Positions 18,641 to 26,866 of a stretch of 64,000 bases of DNA are shown here, piece after piece. The number at the start of each line of letters is the position of its first letter. Positions within the stretch are counted from its first letter, which is position 1. The notes beneath the pieces are model-generated. The model was not told the DNA's origin. It was given only the letters and a program-made list of their open reading frames with translations, and made no database searches. Origin of the DNA: Trichomonas vaginalis G3 (Eukaryota; Parabasalia; Trichomonadida; Trichomonadidae); contig NC_067206.1 in the NCBI RefSeq assembly GCF_026262505.1, positions 8,924,268-8,988,267 of the forward strand, given 5' to 3'. Position numbers and translations under genes: made by a program.

Positions 18641-18705
18641 ATATTTTAGGTGAAGTGGTGAGATCTCACCTGTTTTTTCACCTCATGAATTTTCATGAAT
18701 TTCCT
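18640..18705 (+). repeat. Palindromic module e
   Basis: Inner stem GGTGAGATCTCACC at 18657-18670, with outer GGTGAA/TTCACC. It is followed by CATGAATTTTCATG and a leader sequence. Confidence 0.8.
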
Positions 18706-18840
18706 TAAGATAGAAAAAATAAAGTTAGTTTTATTTTATTTATTCTTCATTTTTTTGTATTTGACGAGAATGTCGGGTAGATGGTTAGATCTAACACATT
18801 TTCTAACACGTTTTCTACCCTCTTGAATTTTCATGAATTT
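18705..18840 (+). repeat. Leader plus palindromic module f (apparently empty cassette)
   Basis: A leader like those before 18905 and 20340 reaches an ATG at 18770. Within 11 bases of that ATG is the module core GGTTAGATCTAAC (18783-18795), with outer GGGTAG/CTACCC. No real gene lies between them. Confidence 0.55.
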
Positions 18841-18904
18841 TCCCGAAATAAAAAATAAAGTTAGTTTTATTTTTATTTATTTTTTTTATTTTGTATGTAA
18901 AGAT

Positions 18905-19846
18905 ATGATTTCAACAATAGGTTCTACAACACTTCAAACAACAACAGCACCTAACTCGTTAGTCATGAATCCAACATCTATGTTAGTAGAAATGAAAAGC
19001 TTTATTCCTTCTTCATATACTTTTGAAACAAAAATCCAGAAGATAAAGCAAGAACTTTTAACAAGTAATTTAGACTGTAGTGCGAAAGATGAAACAAATG
19101 AACAGTATCTTTATGAAATGCAGGACATTATTGACCATTTACCCAAATTGCCTGAAATCCAACAGCAAAAACTAACTATTCCTGAATTCGACGAAATAGA
19201 AGTGAAACCAACTGACTCAGTAGAAATAAAGAAATTCATACGTAAAGTAAATTATGAATTCCTTGGTTTTCATTGCAACCATAAAGTTATGGACAAAGAT
19301 TGCGACATGGTATATAAGAATGTTTCTGACATATATAAATCTGAAGAATTTAAGACCTACGACAACTTTGTTTCGTTAGTTGCAAAATGTGTTTGGGAAA
19401 TAAGAGATAAAGATAGAAGAGGTAAGGTATGGCATGAACAGTTAAAACCAGCAGCTTTTGAGTTAAAGAAAACCATTGACGCCTTAGTTGTTCTAGCTGG
19501 TTTTATTTCAATGTATAACGCAAAAATGAACCCGCAATGTTCTAAATGTAAAGCAGCAATGAGGAAATATAACTACTCAGTCAAAGAGATAGAACGTATG
19601 AGAAACGACTATGCAGACTTAAAGAAAGAAGCAGAGAAGCCGGTAGAAAATAAAATAGACATGTTAGAATTTCTGAACAAAAACTATCCAACTGCTGACG
19701 ATTTCCTTCTATCTGACGTCAAGAAGAAGTATAAAGAAACTTTCGGTATCGTTAAAACATTCGATGTACTAAAAGAAGAAATAGAAGCTACGAAACTGTT
19801 TAAGATTTCAAATATACATCGTACAATTCATGTAAAACGCTTGTGA
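18905..19846 (+). CDS. Hypothetical protein carried between inverted repeats
   Basis: A 313-residue protein. I chose ATG 18905 because the conserved leader ending in TTTTGTATGTAAAGA stops just before it; the longer frame would translate that leader. Features are a Ser/Thr-rich N-terminus, an internal Cys/His cluster (LGFHCNHKVMDKDCDMVYK) and a CxxC (NPQCSKCKAAMRKY) that may bind metal, and a helical, charged C-terminal half (VKEIERMRNDYADLKKEAEK). There is no membrane span. I recognise no family. It is the only full-size gene inside the inverted repeat pair 18395-18690 / 19850-20180. It looks whole. Confidence 0.6.
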   Translation: MISTIGSTTLQTTTAPNSLVMNPTSMLVEMKSFIPSSYTFETKIQKIKQELLTSNLDCSAKDETNEQYLYEMQDIIDHLPKLPEIQQQKLTIPEFDEIEVKPTDSVEIKKFIRKVNYEFLGFHCNHKVMDKDCDMVYKNVSDIYKSEEFKTYDNFVSLVAKCVWEIRDKDRRGKVWHEQLKPAAFELKKTIDALVVLAGFISMYNAKMNPQCSKCKAAMRKYNYSVKEIERMRNDYADLKKEAEKPVENKIDMLEFLNKNYPTADDFLLSDVKKKYKETFGIVKTFDVLKEEIEATKLFKISNIHRTIHVKRL

Positions 19847-19849
19847 AAA

Positions 19850-20180
19850 AACAGGTGAGAAAACGGGTGAAAAAACGGGTGAGATCTCACCACTTCACCT
19901 AAAATATATTTTTGTCTGATTTACGCTCATTACGAAGAAGTCTTGACAAAACATTTACGAAGAAGTCTTGACAAAACATGTACGAAGAAGTCTTGACAAA
20001 ACATTTACGTTCATGTTTGACAAAACATTTACGAAGAAGTCTTGACAAAACATGTACGAAGAAGTCTTGACAAAACATGTACGATGAAATCATGAAAATT
20101 CATGAGGTGAGAAAAGAGGTGAGAAAACAGGTGAGATCTAACCTTCTACCCTAAACATTATTTTTGCTGAATTCAGCAAC
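19850..20180 (-). repeat. Inverted-repeat arm with palindromic modules g and h
   Basis: The reverse complement of this arm matches 18395-18690: module, TGTTTTGTCAAGAC repeats, module. Module g core is at 19878-19891 (GGTGAGATCTCACC). Module h core at 20130-20143 is a hybrid, reading GGTTAGATCTCACC on the minus strand. Confidence 0.8.
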
Positions 20181-20339
20181 AAAATTCTGAGTAAAATAAT
20201 TTTTAGGGCATATGCTTGCTTCCCTCGGAAAACCGAGAGAAGAGATTCCGTATGAAAATCGTGAATTTCCTTAAGATAGAAAAAATAAAGTTAGTTTTAT
20301 TTTTATTTATTTTTTTTTATTTTGTATGTAAAGACAGAA
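20180..20339 (+). repeat. Divergent module and shared leader
   Basis: A small hairpin CTCGG-AAAA-CCGAG (20232-20245 region) sits in a module-like context. Then comes a leader of about 55 bases ending TTTTGTATGTAAAGACAGAA that is almost identical to the one before 18905. Confidence 0.55.
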
Positions 20340-20951
20340 ATGTCAAACAATGAGTTTGAAACAGTTAGAAAGATAGACAATGACACCAAAGTGGTTAGAA
20401 TAGGTGATTTAAACGTAAGATACTCAAAGAAATACAACAAATATTCTTTGTCAGACATTTTATCTCCATCTGGAAAGAGACGAAGGACTGGGTTAGAATT
20501 GCTTCTACTCAGAAAATTTTGACAAGAAATCCTGAGCTTATGATATCAGTAGCATTTCATGGAACAAGAGCATATCTTATAGACAAAAGTCTTATACCAA
20601 TAGTTTTGTTATGGTTAGACCCAGTTGTTGGATATAACTTCATAACATTATGGTTCATTCGATACGGAACGTTGCAGTGAAGGCTTACTTTACATCGTTC
20701 AGAAACCGAAGGACTTCAATACAAAGAGATATAAGATAGGAAGACAATATAATATAACTCAAAGATATGACAGTACAGTCAATAGAGTCAAGGTTGTGTT
20801 TGTTAATGATATGAGAGCTGCAGAAACAGAACTACTTGAAAAGTTTGAGAAAATGTATGGTGCTCCCACGAAAGGTAAAGAAACGTTTGAAGTAGATGAG
20901 ATAGATAAAGCTATAAAATTATTTGACGAAGTTGCTGAAAAATACATGTAA
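20340..20951 (+). pseudogene. KilA-N / T5orf172-type DNA-binding gene
   Basis: Sequence from the ATG at 20340 carries a KilA-N-like region (LNVRYSKKYNKYSLSDILSP; a later segment with VAFHGTRAYLIDKSLIPIVL) and then a segment like the T5orf172/GIY-YIG-related domain that often follows KilA-N in viral proteins (LYIVQKPKDF, then RYKIGRQYNITQRYDS). Such proteins are presumed DNA-binding regulators. It has the same leader as the genes at 18905 and 21040. It looks broken, with about two breaks. Confidence 0.55.
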
Positions 20952-21039
20952 AGCGTTTATTTTTGGTCTTTTGTGAAAGTCAGAAAATAACGCTAATTTT
21001 TTTCTAACAAATTTTTTTATTTTGTATGTAAAGACAGAT

Positions 21040-21933
21040 ATGTCAACAACAGAGAACACAACAACAGTTATAGTCCATGAAGCTATAAATGAAGAATATG
21101 AGTGGGTTCAGTTTAACAAACAACTCCGTCTCATTCGTTCGGTCAAAGACGATATGTACCAAATGCAAAGTATTTTGACAGCATGTTTTGCACCCGACAA
21201 TAAGAAACCACAAGACTGGTTTAGGAACCAAAGCACACAAGAACTTTTGAGCGAAGCACAGCGAGACATACTTTTTTCTGAAAACAGTGAAGAACAGCGA
21301 GTAAGTAAAAAACCGCAGTCGCCAAAACTCTATGAAAACAGTGAAGAACAGCGAGTAGTTAAAAAACCCCAGTCGCCAAAACTCTATGAAAATCGTGAAA
21401 AATTGCCAAACGGTTTGAGAGGATATTATGTACATAGACTTCTTGTAAATGCTGTTGCAATGTGGGCTTCAGCTCGTTATGCTTGGTATATTTACAGACT
21501 TCTTGACGAAATTCATAGACAAGAACGTGAAGAGATGGAAAACAAGCTTGAAGCAAAAGACAAAAGCATTCAGAAAAGAATACCACGTTCGGTACCAAAA
21601 GGAAAGGAAAAGAACTATAAGTATATGATTTATACTGAAGAGATGGAAAATGAAGAAGACAGAGATATGGTTATGTTGCATTTAGTCAGAAGAAACAACA
21701 AAAGCTTTTACGACTTAGCTAAGATTTACAAATCTGACAAAAATTGGTTCTATCGCGAAAACTTACCGATTTCAATGACCCCAAATGAAGATGTGAAACA
21801 AATAGTTCAAGATACGTTACCTCAAACACACTATGATATGAAAGGTTGTACAATACTTACCTTCAAAGAAGACTTACCGCTACTGAAAGAAAAAATAACA
21901 GAGTATTTTGACAACTTCAAACAAGCAGAGTAA
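21040..21933 (+). CDS. KilA-N domain protein
   Basis: A 297-residue protein. The KilA-N domain (roughly residues 40-165) shows the motifs DWFRNQSTQELL and LPNGLRGYYVHRLLVNAVAM, then WASARYAWYIYRLLDE. Between them is a short internal duplication built on SEEQRVxKKPQSPKLYEN, which lengthens the domain. The C-terminal half (YMIYTEEMENEEDRDMVMLH, then WFYRENLPISM) resembles the accessory domain of viral KilA-N proteins. The family binds DNA and may regulate viral or host genes. I start at ATG 21040, after the leader TTTTGTATGTAAAGACAGAT. The gene ends 17 bases from the convergent ATPase gene and looks whole. Confidence 0.65.
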   Translation: MSTTENTTTVIVHEAINEEYEWVQFNKQLRLIRSVKDDMYQMQSILTACFAPDNKKPQDWFRNQSTQELLSEAQRDILFSENSEEQRVSKKPQSPKLYENSEEQRVVKKPQSPKLYENREKLPNGLRGYYVHRLLVNAVAMWASARYAWYIYRLLDEIHRQEREEMENKLEAKDKSIQKRIPRSVPKGKEKNYKYMIYTEEMENEEDRDMVMLHLVRRNNKSFYDLAKIYKSDKNWFYRENLPISMTPNEDVKQIVQDTLPQTHYDMKGCTILTFKEDLPLLKEKITEYFDNFKQAE

Positions 21934-21949
21934 ATGAACTCTTTATTTT

Positions 21950-22823
21950 TCAAGCTTGACTTTTTACAATTTGAACTTTGTTTGCGTAGATATGAATTCT
22001 GAAAGAAGTATGAGGGTCTTGTATGACTTTGTACTTCTCCCATAGTTCATGTCTGTCAAACTTACCTGCCATGGACTCTTTCATAAGTTCCATGAAATCG
22101 TCTTCGGACAATCCGGGAAAAGTATTATGTCAGTAAGTATTCTTTTAACATCCTTACTTAAACTCTTTGCTGTCTGTACACATATTACGACTGTTGAGAT
22201 GTTAAAGTGTCTGAGCTTCTTAAGAATTCGACACATATCTTGTTCTCTGTTCTTTAACAAAGGATGAAGGCGAAATCATCTAAAATAAGAAGACATCTAT
22301 GAGGGTAAGTCTTCCAATCGTAAGATTGCAATTTCTTCGAAATGTATTCTATCTCTTTCTGTTTGTTTCTGAAGTGTTTCTTCTCTAATATTCTCTGCAT
22401 TTCCTCATTTGGGTCTTTAAATTAGAATTTATATACTCATTTATAGCATTATACTTCAAAACTCTTCTTTGGTACTTCTTTATCCAATCAAAACTCAGTA
22501 TCCTTATATACATACTAACTTAGACTTCTTTATAATATCTTTGAACGAATTGACGGTTGGTCAAATTTGACCAGAAGTACTACAAATAACAACTAACTCA
22601 TAGAAGGGTTCTTCTCATCTAGTTCTTGTTGTTGTGCAGCCATTTTAAGATAAGTGAAAGTCTTACCAGACCCAGGTGGTGCAATTAGACCTGTTATACC
22701 ATTCTGAGCAAATAAGAACTTGTCATGTATAGGCTTTATCTGAGCATTTTCTAACTTCCTCTTGTTCTTGTTTAAAACATTCTCAAATTTCTTGTCAATG
22801 TCAGCAAACTTTTTTTCTAACAT
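21950..22823 (-). pseudogene. A32-like (FtsK/HerA) genome-packaging ATPase
   Basis: Minus-strand sequence for the packaging ATPase of Polintons, virophages and large DNA viruses, which pumps DNA into the capsid. The Walker A motif is GLIAPPGSGKTFTYLK near the N-terminus, and a Walker B-type LLILDDFA follows downstream. Later come HFNISTVVICVQTA and LFPGLSEDD-like patterns and a C-terminal FRIHIYANKVQIVK, all expected in this family. The gene faces the ORF at 22858 across a 34-bp AT-rich spacer. It looks broken, with several apparent breaks. Confidence 0.7.
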
Positions 22824-22857
22824 ATTTTAGAAAATTAAAATTTTTATCTTTTAGAAA

Positions 22858-23308
22858 ATGTCGAGCGATTTCGCTATCTATATTCGAGACAAGCTTTTCG
22901 ACAGCAAAACATCTGTCGACCATAAAATCTTACATAGTGTAAACAAGAAAGGGGAATTTGTTCTAAAGTTCTGTTTCTGGGAATATGACAAGAACCATAA
23001 AACATTAAGCAGAGCAGTCTTAAAATTGTCAATGACAGACTGTTGACAGAGATGACACCGATTGGAAAGATGAAGTCCAACAAAAGTTCTTAGAATGCAA
23101 AGAAGACACATGCGCTGTTCTTGAAGATGAAATAGAAAACAGAATAGATGAGCTATTAAAGGACAAAGAACTTTTACATAAATATGGTTCTGAGAAATTT
23201 GACATATCTCCACCAGAAAAGAAGAAGAGAGAAAAGAAAGAAAAGAAAGTAGAAGAAGAGAAGAAAGAACCTGAACCAATTCCAGAGAAAAAGAAATTTG
23301 ACATGTAA
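22858..23308 (+). pseudogene. Hypothetical protein with Lys/Glu-rich tail
   Basis: Starts MSSDFAIYIRDKLFDSK after a TTTTTATCTTTTAGAAA signal. The C-terminal region is strongly charged (PPEKKKREKKEKKVEEEKKE), ending KKKFDM. No domain is recognised. It lies between the ATPase and the 23325 gene. It looks broken, with about one apparent break. Confidence 0.45.
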
Positions 23309-23324
23309 AAATAAAATTTTATTT

Positions 23325-23744
23325 TTAGAACATTTCTGGGTCAATGTCAATGTTCTCTTCCTCTTTAGGAGTAAACACTGGCTTAGACTCTAAAATCTTT
23401 TTACCCAATTTACCTTGAACTTCTACAACTTTAGACTCATAATATTCATAGTCGTCTGCTTTCTTTGGTTCATAAGGTATAACAAGTTTGTATGCTTTGC
23501 CTTCTTTAAGGTTTGAGAACCTTCTGTCAAAACTTTCTTTGACTGTTAACAAACCTTCTATGTCTAAGTCTTCAAATTTCGCACCATTTTTAGTCACAAT
23601 AGCAAACTTAACTGGTTCGATGTTCCAAACTTTGCTGAATGAAGACTTTTCAAAATGGTAGAAGTAAACATTCAAATATGTGAATGGGTCTAGTTCTTCT
23701 TTAAGTCCTGACATGTACTTGTTTACTGAGATGAATTTTGTCAT
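23325..23744 (-). CDS. Hypothetical protein of element 1
   Basis: A 139-residue protein (MTKFISVNKYMSGLKEELDP, a middle part KLVIPYEPKKADDYEYYESK, an acidic tail ENIDIDPEMF). The beta-rich pattern with an acidic C-terminus recalls single-stranded DNA-binding proteins of small replicons, and the gene sits beside the helicase, but there is no motif firm enough for a call. TTTTTATCCGATAGAAAAG precedes the ATG. It looks whole. Confidence 0.5.
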   Translation of the reverse strand: MTKFISVNKYMSGLKEELDPFTYLNVYFYHFEKSSFSKVWNIEPVKFAIVTKNGAKFEDLDIEGLLTVKESFDRRFSNLKEGKAYKLVIPYEPKKADDYEYYESKVVEVQGKLGKKILESKPVFTPKEEENIDIDPEMF

Positions 23745-23781
23745 CTTTTCTATCGGATAAAAAAATATTTTTTTTTAAAAT

Positions 23782-25018
23782 TTACTCAGAAAAAGTTTTC
23801 TTTGTATATACACCATTCTGAACATCTAAAAGACTTTTGACATTTGCCAAGAATGTTCGTTTAGAAGCTGTCATATAACCATATTCTTGACAATATTGTT
23901 TATACGAATCGTACAATGACCTTTCATCTAATGACACAAAGTCAGTTTCATCTATGAACAGTTCATATACACTCTTGTTTGCTTCTAACAATGTTTGTCT
24001 CTCTTCGGTATGTGGAATTTGTCTTGGATTGAACTTAGAAATATCTAATGTCATGAAATATGAGAACAAGTGGTTGTAAAAGTCAGATGTCAAAGTTTCT
24101 GCTAAGTCGTCAAAATATTCTGTATCTTGCATATGAGCTTCTGACGTTCTGACAACTACATATCTTCTGTCAGAACTTTCTAACTTCATCGGAACAGCAT
24201 TGTTTGAAACCATAATGAAGTTTGCAACATTTTCACAAACTCTTTGGTCTTTATACTTTCTTTCAACAACTCCAACTTTGTCTGTTATAAGACTCTTCAA
24301 AGCATCTGAGTTCAAAACTTTTGTTGTATCTATACTTTGAAGTTCATTGCAAACTATAAGTTTCATATTCTCAATTGAAGAGTTAAATTTACCGCAGATG
24401 TTTTCTAAGTTTGTCATATTAGGGTTCGAATAACCTTCTAATAGTTTGCATAAGATATCTGTAAAGAAAGTATTCTTACCTGTTCCTTGTTTTCCAATTA
24501 TAATGAGAGCAGTTTCATTTTTAGCACTTGGATGTTGTAAGATATTTGCAAACCAACATAAGATATACTCATAAACCTTTTCGTTTCCATTGCATATAAT
24601 TTCTTTGACATGGTCTAACCAAGCTTCTATAATATTTTCTTTCCATTCTACTTGTTCGTATTTATATCCAGTGAAGATAGAATAGAAGTTTGGAGAAGGT
24701 GTATAGAACTTTATACCTCGAACTGAAAAATCTTCTAACTTTGACAATAAGATATCCCAAGCATCTAACATCTTCATTCCAACTTGTACGACTTTTATTT
24801 TCTTAAGTTTCTGTCTACATTCTTGTTCAGACACTATTGTTGCTCTTGGTTTTGTTAAAGACAACATCCCATTCTTTCATGACATAACATTCTGGGGCAG
24901 AGTCAACATAAATGACTAAACGTTTCAAATTCTCGACTGCTTTGTTATAGTCTCTAAATGGACACATATTTCTGAATGCTTGGAAGTCATAAAAATCTGA
25001 AACATCTATTCTGTACAT
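23782..25018 (-). pseudogene. Superfamily 3 (D5/virophage-like) replicative helicase
   Basis: Encodes an SF3 helicase core: Walker A GKQGTGKNTFF, Walker B-like LIVCNELQS, motif C NFIMVSNNAVP, and the arginine-finger region ESSDRRYVVVRT. Upstream sequence (FWYxIFTGY-like, EYILCWFANILQHP) and a C-terminal part with VYELFIDETDFV and a winged-helix-like end fit D5-type helicases of virophages and large DNA viruses. It unwinds DNA during replication. It is the only replication enzyme I find in element 1, which has no PolB. It looks broken, with about one apparent break. Confidence 0.75.
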
Positions 25019-25048
25019 TTTTATAAAAATAAAAAAAATATTATTTTT

Positions 25049-25830
25049 TTATTCTTGACTTTGTTGTTCCATTTGTTGCATTTGTTGTTCTTGAGCTATT
25101 TGTTGTTGAAGTTGTTCTTGTAATACAATACTTTCACCAGTTGCATCTTCCAATTCGAAACTTTCTGCCGTCATTGACAAATACATAGGACATAAAAGTT
25201 TTACAGGAACAAAGTTTGCGTCAACTAATGTCAACGTTATACTTGCCAAAGTGTTTGAGTTCACTAAGGTTGAAAATTCTGCATTCGAATGAACAATAGG
25301 CAAACCAGCAGAGAAAGTATTGTTTATACGCATAAGTATCTTTTGGTCATAATAGTTTCTGTCGACATTCGAATAACACTTTGAACCTAAGTTTGAAACG
25401 ATATATAAGATTGGTGTGCTTAATGTCAATGGAATAGACATTCCTTGTATGACACCTTTTCCTGTTATAGGAAACTGTTGGTAGTAAAAACCAGAAATAA
25501 GTTTTGTATTATAGCTCATATTGTTTATAGTAAACTCAGTCGGACATCCAAACATAATGAAACCTGCTCTAGTTGCAGCACATGTTACACCGTCCTTAAA
25601 GTATTAAATAAGTCAACAAAACCTGTTGGTGGTATATCTGAGTAAGTATCTTCAAAGGAGTATTTTTTACCATTCACAACAATAAAGTCTTCTGGTGTCA
25701 AAAGAGCAAAACAGGCTTTAGTCGTCATTGTGTTTAAGGTTAGTTTACAATATCGTCCTTGAGGACTTTGTAAGTTTGTTGTTATAGAATTATATGACTC
25801 AGGGTTTTTAGTCGTAATAGTATAAACCAT
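25049..25830 (-). pseudogene. Putative minor capsid (penton-like) protein
   Basis: Minus-strand beta-rich sequence with no membrane span: FTINNMSYNTKLISGFYYQQ, IPLTLSTPILYIVSNLG, and a Gln-rich C-terminal tail (EQLQQQIAQEQQMQQMEQQ). The upstream part reads MVYTITTKNPESYNSITTNL and SPQGRYCKLTLNTMTT. Virophages and Polintons carry a penton protein next to helicase, ATPase and major capsid genes, and this one lies 0.9 kb from the likely capsid gene. The assignment rests on context and beta composition. It looks broken, with about one apparent break. Confidence 0.5.
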
Positions 25831-25849
25831 TATGTCTTCTGCTATTTAC

Positions 25850-26428
25850 TTAGCAAATAAATTTTAATGAAATGTTGTGGTCGTCAAATATTTTTATAAC
25901 GTCTGGGAAACTATATTTTAAGTTCAACGTTTCACCTCCTTTCATAACGTATATCTTGTCAATGGCATTATATGAAACACCACAGCAACTAATGTCGGGT
26001 TCTATTTCTTTGATGTTTATATCGTCTGCCTCTGTCAAAAGTTTCAATAGTTCTTTCAAAACTTCATGAGGTGCAATGACATATGAGTTCACTTTTACAG
26101 GGTTGTGTTCGACCAAGTTTAACATTATACTTAAAGCTTGACAAATCTTCTCCTGAGTTTGAAGTTTGTCTTTCAGTTGTTGGTAGTCGTTTCGAATATC
26201 TGCAACAGAACTTAAGTCTCTGTTAACTTCAGGATATGTTGGTTCTTTTACAGGAACAATTGTTATACCATCTTCGTCTTCGTATGGTTTCCCCACTTCA
26301 ACATCTCTGCCTTTGACATTGACAACAACACTTTGACTGTTTGTTTGAGTTGGTGAATTTAACTTCACATCTGCCACCGCCATTAAACCTTTTGAAACAC
26401 TTACGCTTCTATTTTTCGGAAATGACAT
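25850..26428 (-). CDS. Hypothetical protein next to the capsid gene
   Basis: A 192-residue protein taken from the ATG at 26428, which directly follows a TTTTTATTCTAAGTAAA signal; a longer frame upstream would cross the divergent gene. The N-terminus is Ser/Val-rich (RSVSVSKGLMAVADVKLN), the middle has a coiled stretch (DIRNDYQQLKDKLQTQEKIC), and the C-terminal part is mixed (IEPDISCCGVSYNAIDKIYV). Function unknown. It is head-to-head with 26447 across 18 bp and looks whole. Confidence 0.55.
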   Translation of the reverse strand: MSFPKNRSVSVSKGLMAVADVKLNSPTQTNSQSVVVNVKGRDVEVGKPYEDEDGITIVPVKEPTYPEVNRDLSSVADIRNDYQQLKDKLQTQEKICQALSIMLNLVEHNPVKVNSYVIAPHEVLKELLKLLTEADDINIKEIEPDISCCGVSYNAIDKIYVMKGGETLNLKYSFPDVIKIFDDHNISLKFIC

Positions 26429-26446
26429 TTTACTTAGAATAAAAAG
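26429..26446. promoter_or_regulatory. 18-bp bidirectional start signal
   Basis: The complete spacer between two divergent ATGs, TTTACTTAGAATAAAAAG. It is the third divergent pair in element 1 with a spacer of 17-18 bp. Confidence 0.5.
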
Positions 26447-26866
26447 ATGGACGTATTTGAGTATCTCTTCGAATTGAAGCAGAACAAAGTTTATACTCAC
26501 AAACAATACAAATACATTGACAGAATAGTTCTTTACACAAACAATGGAAAATGTTATAGAATAGCAATATTTGCTGAACCAAAATATTTTCATAAAGCAA
26601 AGAAAGTTGGTATAACTGAAATGGTGAAAGTTCTTGAAGCAGACAAAAATATAACTTCAAAACTTACAGATATTTCTAAAGGTAAGTTTATAATACAATA
26701 TTATGTCAAAACTGGCGTACTGTCAATATTTGACGGAGAGAAGTCAGTTCAAGAACAACTTACTGACCTGCTGCCAAAATCTGCTCGATGGAAGCTGTCG
26801 TTATGCCAATCTGAGGAGCCCCAGCAGGTTTCATCGAACGAATCTTCAAAAGAGCATCTTCCGTGA
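26447..26866 (+). CDS. Hypothetical protein overlapping the capsid gene tail-to-tail
   Basis: A 139-residue protein (MDVFEYLFELKQNKVYTHKQ; RIVLYTNNGKCYRIAIFAEP; FIIQYYVKTGVLSIFDG). The first about 105 residues look like a compact alpha/beta domain. The last part overlaps the 3' end of the major capsid gene by 107 bases on the other strand and is low in structure. There is no known family. Such overlaps are common in compact viral genomes. It looks whole. Confidence 0.5.
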   Translation: MDVFEYLFELKQNKVYTHKQYKYIDRIVLYTNNGKCYRIAIFAEPKYFHKAKKVGITEMVKVLEADKNITSKLTDISKGKFIIQYYVKTGVLSIFDGEKSVQEQLTDLLPKSARWKLSLCQSEEPQQVSSNESSKEHLP

